Shown here in pieces: positions 14,125 through 15,873 of a stretch of DNA of 15,873 nucleotides. The notes below the pieces were generated by a model. It was given only the letters and a program-made list of their open reading frames with translations. It was not told the origin of the DNA and did not search any database. The stretch spans positions 1 to 15,873 of the forward strand of contig DATIBC010000072.1 in NCBI GenBank assembly GCA_035457725.1. The letters are read 5' to 3'. This DNA comes from DATFES01 sp035457725 (lineage in GTDB: Bacteria; Pseudomonadota; Alphaproteobacteria; CACIAM-22H2). The first letter of the stretch is position 1; each line of letters opens with the position of its first letter. Made by a program: the position numbers and the translations under genes.

Positions 14125-14146
14125 CGGCCGGCGATTATACCGGCCG
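14125..14146 (-). promoter_or_regulatory. TATAAT -10 box inside a 7-8-7 inverted repeat
   Basis: On the minus strand TATAAT occupies 14134-14139, ending 9 nt before the NTF2-like ATG. It is flanked by a perfect inverted repeat, CGGCCGG (14125-14131) and CCGGCCG (14140-14146), whose 8-bp centre is mostly the -10 box. No -35 better than 3/6 is visible. A repressor bound to this palindrome would block the promoter; the arms are low-complexity GC, so chance is possible. Confidence 0.45.
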
Positions 14147-14610
14147 GTCGCCCGCGTTCACCATCGGCGTCCGCGCGACGGCAGGGACAAGCGCGCTTTC
14201 GCGCAGTAGTGCCGCCTGGTGCCGGGGCCCTGACAAGCGTCATCGCCTGCGGCGGGCGTAAGGGCGAACTTGTCGTTGATTGCGGCTTTGCCGGCCGACA
14301 CGTTCGCTCGACCACCAGTCGAGGGCCGTAGCTCCAAGGTGCGGCGAAGAATTTTTCGCTCGTAGGCGAATAATTTAGAACGCGCCTCGGTGGGAATCGG
14401 CGGGATCGATGTCGAATTGAAATATTATCGCTCCATGGGTGTTGACGAAGCAGGCCCTCGACGGCGCCAATTCGCCGCTCTCAGCCTTCGCAACCCGGCC
14501 TTTACTCCTTGACTTTATTGGGGCAGAGTCGCGTCGGCCGGTCCAATTCTGGTCGCCACCATTCGACGACCGGTGGGACATTTGCCCTTGGGCGAAGCGG
14601 GGCGGTCGCG
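14147..14610 (+). other. Non-coding stretch upstream of the TRAP binding protein
   Basis: No convincing gene in the 561 bp between 14124 and 14686. This left part holds an inverted repeat CTCGAC-CACCA-GTCGAG (14307-14323), two AT-rich islands (about 14343-14378 and 14412-14434) and a 12-bp direct repeat in the first island. TTGACT at 14509-14514 has no matching -10. Open frames here give low-complexity peptides without recognisable domains. Confidence 0.5.
14343..14376. repeat. Direct repeat with two-helical-turn spacing
   Basis: GGCGAAGAATTT (14343-14354) and GGCGAATAATTT (14365-14376) match at 11 of 12 positions, with their starts 22 bp apart. The first copy also forms an inverted repeat GCGAA-N6-TTCGC (14344-14359). 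This looks like a tandem binding site on one face of the helix, about 310 bp upstream of the TRAP gene. Confidence 0.35.
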
Positions 14611-14644
14611 GGACCGCGCCGGGTTCGATTCGCGGGCGCGGACC
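14611..14644 (+). promoter_or_regulatory. Stable hairpin in the TRAP gene leader
   Basis: GGACCGCGCC (14611-14620) pairs with GGCGCGGACC (14635-14644) with a single A-A mismatch, leaving a 14-nt loop. It lies about 40 nt before the ATG at 14686. No U-tract follows, so it is not an intrinsic terminator; mRNA stabilisation or an end-point for upstream processing are possible. Confidence 0.4.
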
Positions 14645-14650
14645 AGGAAA

Positions 14651-14669
14651 AGACACCATAAGACACCAT
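14651..14669 (+). repeat. Tandem AGACACCAT repeat before the ribosome binding site
   Basis: AGACACCATA (14651-14660) is followed directly by AGACACCAT (14661-14669), then the strong ribosome site GGGAGGAG (14671-14678). Two head-to-tail 10-nt units, phased at one helical turn in DNA. Confidence 0.5.
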
Positions 14670-14685
14670 CGGGAGGAGCATCGAT

Positions 14686-15825
14686 ATGAACGATTTGGTC
14701 AAGCGCGACACGAAAGGCGGACGTCGTCGCTTCCTCAAGACGGCGGCGACCGCCGGCGCGGTTACTGCGGCAAGCGCGATCGTCGCGCCGAACATCTCGC
14801 GCGCCCAGACGACGACGCTGAAAATGCAGGGCTCGTGGGGAGCCAAGGACGTCTTCAACGAGTTCGCCGAGGACTACGTCAAGCGCGTCAACGCCATGGC
14901 AGGCAACCGCATGAAGATCGATTATCTCGTCGGCGGCTCGGTTGTCCATCCGTTCAGCGTGTTCGATGCGGTGCACGCCGGCGTGCTCGACGCCGCGCAT
15001 ACCGTGACCGTGTACTGGTACGGCAAGCACAAGGCGGCATCGCTGTTCGGCACCGGCCCGGTGTTCGGCTTCAACGCCAATGAAGGCCTGGGCTGGATCC
15101 ACCATGGCGGTGGCAAGGAGCTCTTCAAGGAGCTTCAAGAGAACATCATGAAGGTCAACATCGTCAGCTTCTTCGCCATGCCGATGCCGACCCAGCCGCT
15201 CGGCTGGTTCAAGAAGCCGGTCAAAGCGGCCGGCGATCTCAAGGGCCTCAAGTATCGCACCGTCGGTCTTGCCGCCGATCTCTTCCAGGCCATGGGCCTC
15301 TCGGTCGCGCAGCTGCCGGGCGGCGAGATCGTGCCGGCGATGGAGCGCGGCGTGATCGATGCCTTCGAGTTCAACAACCCGACCTCGGACCGCCGCTTCG
15401 GCGCCCAGGACGTCGCCAAGAACTACATGATGGGCAGCTATCATCAGGCGACCGAGTACTTCGAGATCATGTTCAACCGCAGCAAGTTCAACGCGCTGCC
15501 CAAGGAGCAGCAGGCGATGCTGCAGTACGCGGCCGAGGCGGCGTCGGCGGCCAACGAGTGGAAGAGCTACGACTACTACTCGAAGGACTTGCAGGAACTG
15601 ATCAGCAAGGACAAGGTCAACGTCATCCGCACCCCCAAGGACGTCTTCGACGTGCAGATCAAGGCCTGGGACGGCCTGATCACCCAGCTTGCGGCCGACC
15701 CCTTCATGAAGAAGGTGATGGACTCGCAGAAGGCGTGGGTCAAGCGGGTGGTCTACTACGGGCTGTTCACCGCCACCGACTACCGCGGCGCCTACGAGCA
15801 TCACTTCGGAAAGCTCGCGCTGTAA
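14686..15825 (+). CDS. TRAP transporter substrate-binding protein (DctP/TakP-like)
   Basis: 379 aa. A Tat signal is clear: RRRFLK at 13-18, an Ala-rich hydrophobic stretch, likely cleavage after SRA at 40. The mature protein has the TRAP DctP fold: MQGSWGAKDVFNEFAEDYVK, LKYRTVGLAADLFQAMG (R191 is in the position of the conserved Arg that binds the substrate carboxylate) and the signature GGEIVPAMERGVIDAFEFNN (212-231). FNNPTSDRRFG is reminiscent of the TakP subgroup, which binds 2-oxoacids, so a 2-oxoacid or similar organic acid is the likely ligand (inference). It works with DctQ/DctM membrane proteins, expected just beyond 15873. ATG 14686 has GGAGGAG upstream. A long structured leader precedes it. 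The codon choice is strongly biased to AAG and GAG, consistent with high expression. Confidence 0.93.
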   Translation: MNDLVKRDTKGGRRRFLKTAATAGAVTAASAIVAPNISRAQTTTLKMQGSWGAKDVFNEFAEDYVKRVNAMAGNRMKIDYLVGGSVVHPFSVFDAVHAGVLDAAHTVTVYWYGKHKAASLFGTGPVFGFNANEGLGWIHHGGGKELFKELQENIMKVNIVSFFAMPMPTQPLGWFKKPVKAAGDLKGLKYRTVGLAADLFQAMGLSVAQLPGGEIVPAMERGVIDAFEFNNPTSDRRFGAQDVAKNYMMGSYHQATEYFEIMFNRSKFNALPKEQQAMLQYAAEAASAANEWKSYDYYSKDLQELISKDKVNVIRTPKDVFDVQIKAWDGLITQLAADPFMKKVMDSQKAWVKRVVYYGLFTATDYRGAYEHHFGKLAL

Positions 15826-15873
15826 CGGTTCTCCGGCGCTGATCGTGCTGCTCCTTTCGGGTCGGGCGGCGTG

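Noticed and set aside
14621..14646. tRNA 3'-end-like string GGTTCGATTC followed by a CCA, suggesting a tRNA remnant or attachment site
   Set aside because: The T-loop and CCA are one nucleotide out of register, no 5' half or anticodon arm can be folded upstream, and the bases are better explained as the loop and arm of a perfect local hairpin.
14515..15804. 429-codon open frame antisense to the TRAP binding protein
   Set aside because: The plus-strand gene has a Tat signal, TRAP motifs and a strong ribosome site; the minus frame is its mirror image with Leu/Val/His-rich filler.

Overview
The window is GC-rich, compact and chromosomal in character. The gene content points to an alphaproteobacterium of the Rhizobiales/Rhodospirillales type: glutathione-dependent formaldehyde dehydrogenase, a DUF1194 exported protein, a Tat-exported TRAP binding protein and a short DksA-like protein. 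This assignment is inference from gene content. I see no insertion sequence, phage gene or CRISPR array.

Layout, left to right. (1) 1-231 is the 3' end of a large ATPase/cyclase-type regulator, converging on a catabolic operon. (2) 3536-290, minus strand, holds four genes in tight array: a luciferase-like (LLM) flavin monooxygenase, a flavin reductase, 3-hydroxyanthranilate 3,4-dioxygenase and 2-amino-3-carboxymuconate-6-semialdehyde decarboxylase (ACMSD). The last two are consecutive steps of 3-hydroxyanthranilate ring cleavage with every key residue in place. The first two form a plausible two-component oxygenase feeding that pathway. A divergent MarR gene (3764-4324) and a 13-bp palindrome between them suggest local control. 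The MarR gene is followed 4 nt later by a secreted vWA-like DUF1194 protein.

(3) 6782-5086, minus strand, is a translationally coupled pair: a threonine/serine dehydratase-like PLP enzyme and the tRNA-editing protein AlaX. Divergent to it are a DksA/TraR-type zinc-finger protein and then an RraA-family aldolase/decarboxylase, whose stop codon interlocks with that of a convergent DMT permease. (4) 9083-9157 is tRNA-Thr(CGT). It is followed by a SUMF1/formylglycine-generating-enzyme-like exported protein, class III alcohol dehydrogenase (FrmA/AdhC), and a convergent minus-strand pair of an atypical SDR and a TauE/SafE permease. (5) 13336-14124 has a DUF423 membrane protein converging on an NTF2/SnoaL-like protein. 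A 561-bp non-coding stretch with several repeats leads into a TRAP transporter substrate-binding protein (14686-15825), whose permease genes would lie beyond the right edge.

Most interesting points: the LLM/flavin reductase/HAO/ACMSD operon as a possible alternative entry into 3-hydroxyanthranilate catabolism; an SDR that has lost all four catalytic-tetrad residues; the dehydratase-AlaX coupling; a perfect inverted repeat abutting the dksA-like start codon; and two genes with -10 boxes so close to their ATG that leaderless mRNAs are predicted.
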